Origin: Epithemia pelagica
Taxonomy: Eukaryota; Bacillariophyta; Bacillariophyceae; Surirellales; Surirellaceae
DNA length: 64,000 nt
Direction of reading: 5' to 3'
Assembly: GCA_946965045.2 (NCBI GenBank)
Contig: OX337234.1
Span: forward strand, 124,001 to 188,000
How positions within the stretch are numbered: the first letter of the stretch is position 1; every line of letters begins with the position of its first letter. Shown here piece after piece: positions 9,488-21,100 of the stretch. The position numbers and the translations under genes were made by a program. The notes beneath the pieces are model-generated. The model ran no database searches. It had not been told where the DNA came from and was given only the letters and a program-made list of their open reading frames with translations.

Positions 9488-12290
9488 CCATTCTCACTGT
9501 TAACGTTTGTTTGCGATTTAGACGGGTGAGGAAACCTTTTTCAAAATCAAACGAACCACCAAAATGCAAAAGGTGTTTTAAACCTTTGCGACACGCCGCG
9601 GAGTGCAAGTGCAGAGTACCCAAAACGCTCGAGCTGGACGATCAAGATCAAATTGATTGCATGTTGGAAGAATCGGGTGGTTGTTTTTAGAGAGAAAGAT
9701 GGCGGGATCCTTTGACGATTGCTGCTTGGACAATGCCAAACGATGAATGGATCAGGGCGACTGCTCGTACTGGGCTGGAAGAAATGTCTGTAGGGAACCA
9801 TTTTTTTGCACGATCTCTAGGAACAAGCCCGTGAATGAGTTGTAGTCGTATTTCATAACGGCACTCAAATGCTTTCTTGTGTGTATGTGTCTTGGAGTTG
9901 GTGTGTTGCTGGGACCGCCAAGAGAGACGTGTGTCCGAAAAATTGGGGAACGTTGGCATTTGGTGTCGCCTTGTCGTTCGGTAGACTGACCTCTTGCCGG
10001 TCCATGGTTGGATCCTCTGTTGGACCGGAAAAGAGTTGCGCATTCGTACCATTTTTTTGCATTCGCGGTGCGTCATTTTGTCTAGAGGTAGAGGTAGTTC
10101 GGATGGAAGTCCATCTGGACACCAATGAGAGAGAGTTGAAGCCACTATTCGATTGTCTTTTGAGGGGAGCACATGTCAACATTGGACATCGCTGACATTC
10201 GTTTACACACAAGATGATGAGTCTTCATCCGACGTGTTGAAAGCTATTCCTCTGGAGTACGATAAGCTGGAGATAGAGGACACTATGTGTATCCATGAGA
10301 GGTCGTAGAGCACATAGCATCAATGGAGAAGGACGCTAGAGTCACTATGGAACCTTCCAATATGAGTATAGTACCGTGTTTTTTATGAATATACATAGAG
10401 GATGATATCTTTATCGAGAGAAGAAGAAAATCGTATTGGTCTATAATATCATATTTTCATGGAATCGGAGCATATGAGAGGTGCCACCATGGCGGAAGGA
10501 AAGAAACTCTCGAGACATCAGATACAATAAGCCCTACCATCTTGCCTCTCTCGTTCGTTTCACAAGGGAGATGGTGGATCCTCTTGTGGATTCGGAAGTG
10601 TCGTTAATGATCCCAAATCATAATTCTCTTCCAACCTTGTATCATCATGCAAGGGACACGCGGATTGGGATATCGGAAAGTCCTTTCAGACGCAATCAGG
10701 GACGGATGGCAAGAAGTCTTTCACCTTTTCAGGCGTTCTTGGGTAGTTTGTCTTTTTGGTAGGGGATACTATGAAATGTCCCTGAAATGATACCAGAGGA
10801 ATGACTCGTCCCTTCCCAGATCTTTCCATGGAATGAGAGACTGTCAAAGAGACACTTGTTACCTATTACTGTTGTTGCTTCCAGTCATTCTCCTAGAGTA
10901 GTTGGGGGAAATTATCTATCAGAAGCAAGCATAAGTCCCCAAACAGAAACAAAAGTTGCGCTCCAAAAGGAAAATAAGTGTCACGCCTCACCACACGGAA
11001 AGAAAGGCACGAGTCCTCATTTCCAAGAACCGCTCTTCTTCCTCTGCTGGAAACAGCAACAACATTATGATTGCCGTCTTGGCGCTGCTCTCCAACAAGA
11101 AAAATGGCAAGAAAGAAGAGTCCGAAATCAGAAACCAAACAGGGACATGCCACTATCCTTTGCTAGTATCCCATCTCGCTTTCGAAAGACTCTGAACGAG
11201 CTTTTGATGCCTTGCTCCAGTCATTCAGAGGATGAATGTCGATTGGGTATATGGTTGTGATTGTGGTTGTTTGTAAAACGGTGATGGCTGGTCCTCATAA
11301 ATTTTGGGAAGCATAGCAACGACTCTTGCTCCTATTATTACTACTACTACTTCGACATCAAACCCACACGAATTGATCAACCATCAGTGGAGTTGCCATT
11401 GTGGGATGCAGTCTTTCGGCTCTTTTGGCGGCCTGGACCTTGGAACAAGGAGGGTATCAGGACTATACGGTACGTTTCGGTCGACGGGTCGCCGTGATAA
11501 TGAGGAGGAGGACGATGATCGTGATCTTGTTCGTGCTTTGTACTCTCACACTGGCACACACACACATGTCATGTGCTCCGTTTTGATTGGTGCTTCCCTA
11601 TTACGATATGGATGTTTGCTTCGACCGACGATAAGTGTGACGTTTTCTCCATGACCAACCAGTGGAAGACGCTCGATGCCACGACGACGACCACCACCAC
11701 CATGCAAACGACGAGCCCTCCTCTTGTTTCTAGCGACCTTTGGAACAACGAGAAGCCCCTGAAACTGGTCGCATGTCACGGGACAACCTGTCGTCGTGGC
11801 ATAATGGACCGCAGCCTCCAACGTCGCGTTCAAACACTGGCCATGGTGCGTCTGTTTCTCGAGCAGCAGCAACGCATGGTGGCCCCAGGACGACGACGAC
11901 ATGTCGTTGTCGTTCGCAAGACTCACAGTGCCAAAATGGTCGACGAGAACCTCTTTGAAGCGGTATGGATTGCCGAACCAACCACCATGACAACGACGAC
12001 ACTCCTCCGAGACGACAAGGACACGACGGAATCGGAGGAACGTGTCACCGCCCCAACACCGAAACTCCACCAAGAAGAAACAACACGATTGGTTCAAGTG
12101 TACTTGGCTTTTGATTCCAACTTTTATCGGAATTATCAATTGTTTCAAACCAATGTGCAAGGACGACAAACCACCTTTTTCAATGCCGCCATTCACCAGG
12201 AACCGACGGACGACGCCCATGTCTTGTCGGTGGACTATGTGCTGCCCTGGAACCGCCGCGACACCAATAAAGAAGAAGAAAACGACGAAC
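9488..12290. repeat. Segmental duplication, block II
   Basis: This is the second copy of the SUMO exon 2 / flank / amine-oxidase-derived gene block at 5128-8400. The flank 9691-11382 contains no supported gene; it aligns in pieces with 5341-7339. Confidence 0.7.
9522..9690 (+). pseudogene. SUMO exon 2 remnant
   Basis: The sequence follows SUMO exon 2 (TGEETFFKIKRTTKMQKVF) including the preceding acceptor (GATTTAG). It then hits a TAA at 9579-9581, has a deletion of roughly 45 bp in the middle, and ends with the conserved LELDDQDQIDCMLE block and GGCF stop. There is no exon 1 or promoter nearby, so it cannot encode SUMO. Confidence 0.9.
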
Positions 12291-13370
12291 AAGCCGTGGC
12301 GTGGTTGGTACGACAAGTCTTGTCGGATTTGGATGCCACCTTTGACGGCCAAGCGAGTCGCTCCTTTGTCTCGTACCAAGACACAATGATATTGGATGGT
12401 GGCAGCCACAAGAGGAACAGCCGCACCAGCCCGACGACGACGATCCCATGGACGACCGTACCGGCCCAACGTACTTGACGTCTCTGGCATACGCCCACCA
12501 TGTGGCCCACAATTGGCTCTCGACGCATACTACCAACCCAAAGACGACGACGATTGTCCAGGACCAGAACGACAACAACGACCAAGAGCAAGAGGAACAG
12601 GACAAGACTTCCAACGAAGGTGTCGTGCCTCGTTTGCGTGGTTCTCGGTTGAAACAAGCCAACAATGCTCGAATCCGGCGTCGTCGTCATCGACGTCGTC
12701 ATCAGTATCGTCGCCGTCGTGCACAAGTGCCGGATGTGCCAGAGGATACGGATGTTGAAGACACTGACGTCGAAGAAGAAGAGGATACCGATGTCGAAGA
12801 CGAAATTGTCAGTGCAGCGGCAGTCAGTGCGGCCCAGGCGGAAAAGATACCGATGTCGAAGAAGAGGAGGAGGATTCCGATGTCGAAGACAATGCCGCAG
12901 TGGCATTGGCGCAAGACGACACGGACGTGGAAGAAGAGGAAGAAGTGGATTCTGATGTGGAAGACGAGGTTGTGAGTGCGGCAGCAGCCCTGGCGGCAGC
13001 AGCCCTGGCACAAGACGACTCGGACGTGGAAGAAGAAGAAGAGGATTCCGATGTGGAAGATGAAGTTGTGAGTGCGGCAGCCAGTGCGGCATTGGCGCAA
13101 GACGACACGGACGTTGAAGAGGAAGAGGATTCCGATGTGGAAGACGAAGTTGTGAGTGCGGCGGTTAGTGCGGCCTTGGTGGAAGACGACACGGACGTTG
13201 AAGAAGAGGATTCCGATGTAGAAGAACAAGACGCTGTGGCAGTCAGTCCGGCAGTCAGTGCGGCCGTCAGTGCAGCCGTTGCAGAAGAAGAAGAGGACGT
13301 GACGGATGTCGAAGAAGAGGAAGAGGTGGATACCAATGTGGAGGACCGCGATGTCTTTGGTCCCAACTGA
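11383..13370 (+). pseudogene. Amine-oxidase-derived gene, copy 3 with acidic repeat tail
   Basis: This is the most complete of three copies. Exon 1 equivalent 11383-11469 (87 bp) reads ISGVAIVGCSLSALLAAWTL...YQDYT, with ATC where ATG is expected. Exon 2 begins near 11612 (MFASTDDKCDVFSM), but the acceptor AG of copies 1 and 2 is lost. It then stays open to 12478, including LVQVYLAFDSNFYRNYQLF, RQTTFFNAAI and VRQVLSDLDATF, which resemble the parent oxidase. The likely frame changes at about 12385 (to DIGWWQPQEEQ) and again near 12846, then ends in a long Asp/Glu/Val/Ala repeat and the stop at 13368-13370. FAD-contacting Glu and GGR are absent. It is a pseudogene as read; if the two shifts are sequencing errors, it could be a divergent acidic-tailed protein with a different start. 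Confidence 0.55.
12745..13370 (+). repeat. Coding tandem repeat, acidic (DVEDE-VVSAA units)
   Basis: Several imperfect units of about 25-30 codons alternate DTDVEEEE or DSDVEDE with VVSAA(A/V)SAALAQ. The units are in one frame from about 12850 to the stop at 13370, after a one-base shift from the frame used at 12745-12845. Such repeats expand by unequal exchange or replication slippage. The encoded chain would be highly acidic. Confidence 0.75.
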
Positions 13371-13516
13371 TTGTGAGACTGCGCCAAACAAGAGGCGCAA
13401 TTCCGTGGACATAGATTGGTCCCATCGAAACGAATACTACTAGTAGTAGTAACAGTAGAGTCTAGGAATCGTTTTCCTCCTTGTGTGTTTCAGATGCATA
13501 TTCTATTTGGGGGGAG

Positions 13517-14547
13517 TTAAAAGGGATCCTTTTCGACTTCTTCGACCAAGGCTTGTACTTCCTCGTCATCTAATTCTTCCAATCGTTTGGCAATGACGGC
13601 ATTTTCATAGTCCTTTAATTGTTGGGCCTGTATATTATACATAAAGGACAAGGAGAAGAGGACAAGAGAAAAAGAGCCATGGCAGCCGTGTCGTGGCCAA
13701 AGGGGTGAGTGAATTGAATGGATAGATCCAAACGAAAGAAAACGAACGAATCAGTTGGACACACACAAACCCAACGACACCCGTCCATGGATACGCTATA
13801 AACACACATATCCACAACGCGCTCATGCTCCGTTCCGATTCGTAGAGTCACAAACGCACACAGTATACTCCAATCAAGGCACCCACAAACGGTCCTTGTG
13901 TTTTTTTGGGGAGGGACACACACACAAGTCCACGCACTCCACAGCCAATTCGTATCGTGGAATGTTTCGAATTGGTACGCAATCCACAACAATGCCTTGT
14001 TTCTCTTTTTTGGCGTACATGGATTTTGATTTTTGATATATACATAGATTGATTGATTGGATATACGTACATAGGTCATGTCCTTGTTGGCGACTCGAAA
14101 AATATACGTGCTGACCCAGGCCACGGTACTCAAGACGGTAAAGCCCACACCAATGGATTGTCCGACCACGAGTGGATCAATGCTGGGATTGACGGCCACC
14201 ACGACATTGTACACGACCAAGGGCAAGGCAAACAAGAGAATGGACAAGACGACGGCACCACCCTTGGTACCCGGATCGACAAACCACGGCAACGAAGACG
14301 ACGAGGAAGAATCGTTCGAGTCGTTGTTGGACGATGACAAGGCCACCACCGACCCGCACGAGGGGGTCGGCAGTGGTGCTTGAGCGAATCCAAAGTTTCT
14401 GGCCGTCTTTCTTGCTGTTGCGGATATTGTGGAACTTGTCGGATGGAATGACACCGAAAAGGCCTCCACCGTGGAAATCATGCTGGTCGAGACGACGAGG
14501 AGCATCATCATCATCATCATCATGCTGATTGTACCGAACGCAGTCAT
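13517..14547 (-). CDS. Predicted plastid-targeted small membrane protein
   Basis: Exon 1 is 14547-14071 and exon 2 is 13627-13517, joined in phase 0 across a 443-bp GT-AG intron, giving 195 residues. The N-terminus is a signal peptide with a methionine run (about residues 9-15), ending STVEAFSV. The VEA|F site followed by a Ser/Thr-rich stretch is the heterokont plastid presequence pattern. The mature part has two hydrophobic spans (AVVLSILLFALPLVVYNVVV and IGVGFTVLSTVAWVSTYIF) and a charged C-terminal helix (AVIAKRLEELDDEEVQALVEEVE). The location would be a plastid membrane with the helix exposed. I do not recognise the family. Confidence 0.8.
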
Positions 14548-15107
14548 TCGTTGCGTGCCGCACACTCCTTGGCCCATTCTTTTGTGTAGTATCTTGGTGT
14601 GGTTGTCGTTTTGTTTGGTACTGTGGTTCTCTTGTCTCTCGTTGCTCCGATGAACAAAAGAGTGACAATGGCGGAGATCGCAGATCGCTGAGTCGATGAC
14701 GAATGAGATTTGACACTTTGGATTGTGATTTTTCGTTTATATTGCTCCAATAATGCCTCTTTTTTCGTCTCAAACCCGGTGTGAGGAAAGACGTTGCTTT
14801 CCGTCTGTCGTCCGTCCGACCAAATCTATCCCTACTATGTGGCCTCTCTCCAGGGGCAAAAGCTATAATGTTGGAAAATCCCCCTAGAGTATAGGTCGCA
14901 GTATTCCAAGAAGACCATGTTCCAGACGACCTATAGAGATCCGGCCCAACAACAGGAATCACGGGACAGTCCATCTCTACAGGATGCGATTGTAGACGTT
15001 CTCTTTGGAATCCTGTTTGTTTCTAAATACTATAGCTGCCATACTGCTATATACTTTGGATTGGGTTCCTCCCAACACACAGCGCGCCGCGCGTGGTTCG
15101 TTACCAA
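14548..15107. other. Intergenic region between plastid protein and HECT ligase gene
   Basis: It carries the promoter side of the plastid gene and the 3' side of the HECT gene, both on the minus strand. No further gene is supported. Confidence 0.5.
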
Positions 15108-18100
15108 TTAGGCAAACAAGAAGGACCCGGCTCCTTCGTGAATGGCATAGAGGAGTTTTTCCTTGAGTTCGTCTTCCGTCCCATAGACGGGCAAATCCAA
15201 GGAATTGAAGCAGGTATGGGCCGACATGAGCGAGCCCTTGGCTTGATTGGTCACCTTGTGCAAACTAAACTTTTGCACGCCCCGCATCCCCTGCAATTCG
15301 CCAAAGCCCGCCAAGGGCACTTTGGAACTGCCCGTGACAAATTGCAAAAAGGCCGCCTTTTGATTCCGCGACAATGATGTCAAGACGTTCCAAAACCATT
15401 GAATCTCCTCGTCCGTGGCCTTCCAACCCACATATTCGGTATTCTTTTTCAAATCGTCCACATCAATGTCTGGCAAACCCGAAATGACCAATTCCAATTC
15501 GCGGGGTGTGAAAATGGCAATCAAGTCCGGACTCACGAGTTCGTAAAAGCCGTCCAGATAGGCCTTGATCTGGTTTTGAATGGCCGTCGTCATGCGATGC
15601 TCGCAGACCAATTGTACATACTCTTCCTTGTTGGCCTCCGTGACGGGCACCTTGCGGCCATTCTCAATCAAGTCAATGACTTTGCGTCGGCCAAACGAGT
15701 TGTCGTCAATCGAAAAGAAGAGTTCCAGACCAATGTCTTCCAAATTGTAGTCGAGAATCGTTTTCAAGTTGCGGTAGTAATCCGGATCAATCGCCTCCAT
15801 GTCCTGATGGGAGGGCTTCATTCCCAACATGTGCTTGTACAAACTGCGTGTGAAATGCGCGTCCAGCAAGTACCCATCGGCCACCGCCTTGCCCACAATG
15901 CGACCGCAAAAGCGAAAGTAACTCAAGTGGTCCGGGTTAATGCTACTGTTGGGGTTGGGTTGGAATGTGCATCCGTCTTCGGTCGAAGTAAAGAGGGCAT
16001 AGTTGGGGTTGAACATTTCCTTGGCCAAAATGGCAAAAAACTCTCTCGACAAACCACCAGCGTCAATTCCTTCTTCGTCACGAAAGGTAATGTGCAGCCG
16101 CCCTCTCATTTCGTCCGCGTTTCGAAGACGCAGCTGGTGATAGGCCTCTTCAAAGACTGTTCTTCGATTAATGTGAAGCCGAATGTTGCCGTAACGTCGA
16201 CTGGCCTGCTGCCGCAACCGACGAACTTGTGTTTTGAACCACTGCCGCTTGACGTCAAAATCTAACACGACACGACATCGAGGAACATGGACTAGCGCAC
16301 GGAGGCCTCGGTCCAAGAGACTCGGATTGTTCCGAATGAGAGCGTTCAACAACACGCGGTTTTCACCCACAAAATCAATCAAGCGCGACGCCCCCACAAT
16401 GTTTTCGAGTGGAATTTCGCGATGACCACCTGCCAATTTCGTCTTGTCGTTGCTGTTAGTTTCCTTGGGCTTTGTGGCACTAGCCGTCGCCACAAAGAAG
16501 GCTTCAATCGAAGGAAGGAACCTGGTGAGAATGCCCGCAGAACTGTTTCGAAGTTTCTTGTTTCCATTAGCATCTCCCTCTGCACTTCCCTCGTCTTGTC
16601 CATCCGCATCGTCTGCGTTTTTGTCGGTACCCTCCGCGAGGGTAGCCACACCCTCCAGTACTTGGACAATCTTCAAGCAGGACGACAATTCGTCCCACAA
16701 TACGCCAAAGTCAAGTTGCCGTAGCAAATGAACCAATTCCTCGGTCACATAGATGCCTTCCCCCTTCTTTCCTTGCACTTCTTCGGGTGTATCACTACAC
16801 ATTGACTGCAGCGTTTGGAGGACTCGAAGCAGCTTCAATTCACTAGTGCTGGTTGAAAAGGTAACGGAGCTCGAGATCTTCCCGGTAGCATCCATCGGTT
16901 TTGCTTCGCCAGATGTTCCAGAAGGTATTTTTGATTGACTTGCAGTGGCAGGCGTCCCAACAGCTTGTGTTGCTTCTTCCATACGGATTTTCAGTGATTT
17001 TAGATCCTGTACAGCATCTTCGCCTAGGGAGTGCGCGACGGATGCAAGTTCCGCCAGTACATGTCTCCGGTTGCTGTCCACTCGGCAAAGACGTCGTAAA
17101 ACGATGTTGACCTTCATGAATGCCGTCTCACGGCACGATTCAATTCTCAGAATGGAACAAAATGCTTGAAGTCGCGAAGGAGAAACGACAAGAGATGGAA
17201 CATCCACCCACTCTTTTCCCGTGGCAGCGGCAGACTCAAGCTCTTTATTTGAGACTGAGTCTTCTTCCTCACCACCTCGAGGGAGCTGGGACAAAGGCGA
17301 CACTACCGTTTCTAGAAGAGACAACAGCTGATCAAGGCTTGTAGAACTTCGTAAATAACGCGGTCGTTGAATCAAATCCATCATGCTTTCCAGAAAGGTC
17401 GTAGCTTGTTCTTTGGTTTCATTCTCAACAAGAGCTACCGTCGAAGACAACGAGTGAGCACAGAATCGAGGCGAGGCTTTGGCGAGGTGATGCAACGTGT
17501 CGATGAGTCTTGCAGCAACCACAGGTGGAAGTTCAGCTGAGTCCTTTGAGCCAGCTGTGCTCTTTGGCATGTTTGACGCAACGGAAGCCGCCGCACCCGT
17601 ACCTTGCTTGAATTTGGTCATGGGAGCTGCGTAGTTATCCAGATCGTCGATTTGAGATATCTCGGGGGCAACTCCGAGAAGAGTTTCAGGTGGAAACCTG
17701 CCACCAGAGCGAAAGAGGCGATCCATTTCAACACGCCAGGAGGCAGTATCTTTCGAGTAAATGTCTGCATATGCCTCGACAGTGGCACAAGCCGACCCAC
17801 CTTCTTCATGAAGAAGCTTCAGAAGCGCCGAAGAAATCACCATGCGCAAGTCAGCCTTTCCACAAAGGTTCTGCAAGATCTTTTGGGGGAGACGGTAAGG
17901 GCGAATTGGAGACAAGAGGAAGAAAAGGCGTAGCATAACCATCAAATCACACATCGCAAACGGAGCCGACAAATTGTCTGGGGTGTAAATAATTTGCTCC
18001 CTTTCCACCTCGACTTTGAGCTTGCCTGTGCGTGGTTTCTTCCTTGTCGCAATAGCCTGGGATCCATCCGTGGGACCAGGAACAGCTGCTCTAGGCATTC

Positions 18101-21100
18101 CACGATGTCGAGGATCAGCGACCACCCCTCTCCCGTTTCCGTCGACGACGCGTTGTCTTTCTTGTGCTGCTCGTTCCCGCAGGACGTTTGCCTCAGCTAC
18201 CAAATTCGGGGGAAGACTACTCAGGGTTTCCTCATCCGCTGTAACGAGAATTTCAGCACGGAGCTCGGGTGCCAGAGAGGCGATGAAGCTTGCATTATCC
18301 ATCTCCTCGGCTCGCGAAGGGTCCGCAGGTGCTGCTTCCTGAACATCACGCATTCTTTCGCGTCTTTCCTGTTCAATAACCTCTTGTCGCATGTCCTCTG
18401 GTAGGGCCGCCAACACTTCAGGGTCCAGCGAAGTGCCGTCAAGTTGTGCGGCCAAGTCCCTTGAGCTCGCGTATTCGTTCACGACGTCACGCTGCATTTC
18501 TCTTGGAAGACTGTGGAATACATCTGGTTCAATGTTCGGTGGACAGACGAGAACTTCTTCCTGTTCATTTGATTCGTCCCCGTTGTGCTGTTCGGTGGTC
18601 TCATCGCTTTCTCCAGGTTCGTTTGTTTCCGCGCCAGGATCCTCCTCTGTTTCTTCCATTGCGGCCTCTTCTATCTGTTCCCCACTAGCCAGTGGCTCCT
18701 CAGTTTCATTCGCCACCGCGGCATTGTCGTTGCCTGTCGTGCTTGATGCTGCTTCTTCTACGGCAGCTTCATCATTGGTCGATGATAGACGGAGGCTGGC
18801 AGCCAAAGACGAAGCAACATGCTCACCTTCACTGCCCATGCTAGGAGAATCGTCTTCTCGGGGCGCCGTCTCTCCCTGTTCCACGTTTTCGACTGCCATT
18901 CCATTGTCCCCACCTTCGCCAATGTTCTCAGTGCCTCCTTCTTCTGTTTGCGCACCATCTTGAGCGGGTGCATCTTCATCTTCTTCTTCTTCGTCATCGT
19001 CGTCATTGTTATTCGAGGAGGAATGCTCGCGCAGAGAACGGGTAAGCTCAGCATGGAGAGCAGTTCCTAGCTGTTCAACTGTCGAATCAAACGGAAGGCC
19101 ATCATCCGTCCACCCAATTGGCCCCGAGATGGATCGTGACGGCAACCCTGATCCCAATGATGCACCAGAATGGGAACGGTTAGACCGTATTATGTTACCA
19201 GTTGCTGTCGAAACAAGATATCCACCATGTGAAAAGGATGTATTTGTCCAGTCCCCTGGTCGACGCGTATGCAGTTGACCTGTTCTCCGCGCACGAATGC
19301 CGTGTGGAAACAAATCCATCACGAGGGCATTTATGGGAGGTAAATCGACTCCGCAAAGAAGTGGATGCAACGAGTGCTGAGCTCGAGCAATTGTTGCGGA
19401 AGCAGGGCCACCGGGGAACAATTGAAGGTCCATTTGACTGATATAGGGAAGTTCATTTTCTTCGTTTTCGTCTTGTTCAGAGCGATTGGCATTGTAGTTT
19501 CTACTACCAGCAGTGACGGAGGGTCCACCAAACACAATCTCGATAGAACTCAAGTCTGCCAACCTTCCCGACGCCGAACCTCCAAAAGCCGAGTATCCTG
19601 CATCTGGTTGACTCCTCTGATGTACGTGTGGCAATGTGCCAACGACATCATTGTTCCGGCCTTGCTGCGTGGTCGATCTTCCTGTCAAAATACGGGTGGC
19701 AATGGACGTCTCACCGAGTGGATCACCACCGTTCCCTCCGACAGTCCCTACCCGGATTCGACGACCTCCTGGAGCCATTATTCGAAGGCCCAATTGTCCC
19801 TCAAGTTCCGCAATCGACTCTTGGTTAATCTCACCATTCCGCAGAAGTGTCCCGATCATTGCTTCTGCTGCGTCGACGAACCCTCGGGCACGGTCAGTCT
19901 CCATGTCACCACCAGGGGCCGCACGGTTGGTGACTCCAGAAAGGAGCATGCCCCCAAATCCTGTAGACTCAATTCGTGTCCATCCTTCGTCTATGGCGGG
20001 TTGAGGAATTCGTCCATCTTGCGCTGGATCATCGTTACCAGCCTCCTCACCATCATTGGGTTGAGCATTCTCCGACCCAAAAGCAAACTCGTAGTCCAAG
20101 TTCCAATCCCCTTCATCATCAACTTCCTCGCTCGTAACATCATCCGACTCTTCTTCCTCTTCTTCGTCATTGTCATCGAGCTCGTTCTCGGACTGCTCAT
20201 CTTCACTCATATCCTCCTCTTCGTCACCGTCCTCGTCAATTGACTCATCATCCTCCTCACTTTCATTGTCGTCATCCTCTTCTTCAAGTTCCATCACCGC
20301 ATCATCGTCAGCTGAATGTGTATCTTCTGAATCTACCCCCATGTAAAAAGCATCATCGACGTTGGTGTCGTCTGCTACAGGTGCGTGGAACAAATCAGAG
20401 GGCCCACTCACGGCCGACGTATCGATGCCATCCATTCTGGATTGTCCGGTTTCAAGATGTTCCGCTGTTCCCGTCACGCTTTTGTTCACATCGTCTGGAT
20501 CAGTGCCTTTTAAAGTGGCTTGTCCTTCTGCCTCTTTCTGAACCATTTCCGCAACAAAGTTGCAAACGTTTGGTCTGGTCAGAATTTCAAGGGGAAGTAA
20601 CACAGTTCCGAGTGTACTAGATGCCATCTCATCGTCGAATGGAATCAAATGAACTGCATACATAAGGGCATGAACCATACCACTTTCAAACATTATGCGA
20701 ACAATCTCGTAATTGATGGATATACCCATTTCCAAGTTCTTTCCTCCACCCCGTGGAACTGCCAATCCCAAGCACAGTTCGCCCCACGCATACAATGCGT
20801 GTTGCTCCTTGCCTGGTGTTCGAGATGTCATGGAAGGGATCTCGTGTTTGCTTTGCTTCATTGCATCTTGTCCCAAATGCCCTCCACTCAGCGCAAAAGC
20901 AAGGTCCGCGATGACTCGTCGACGCCCCTCGCCAGGTCTGGCACAGAGTGCCAAAAGTACTCTGCCCGCTGCTTGTGACGTTTTTAATACACGTGCTGCT
21001 ACCTTCTTTTTCACAACTAAAGATGGTTCGTCCGGTCCATCACGCTTTGCCCGAACCCAAATCTTCTCTTCGTTCCGGAGACTCCATCGGTCTTCTGCCA

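Noticed and set aside
12702-13412. Minus-strand Ser/Val-rich frames opposite the acidic repeat
   Set aside because: They are antisense shadows of the tandem coding repeat; the plus frame has the coherent acidic protein and stop.
15399-16265. Plus-strand 288-residue frame inside the HECT gene
   Set aside because: It is antisense to the HECT catalytic domain, whose motifs and active cysteine are unambiguous.
19365-20243. Plus-strand 292-residue frame inside the HECT gene
   Set aside because: It is antisense to the acidic and Ser-rich middle of the HECT ligase and shows no domain.
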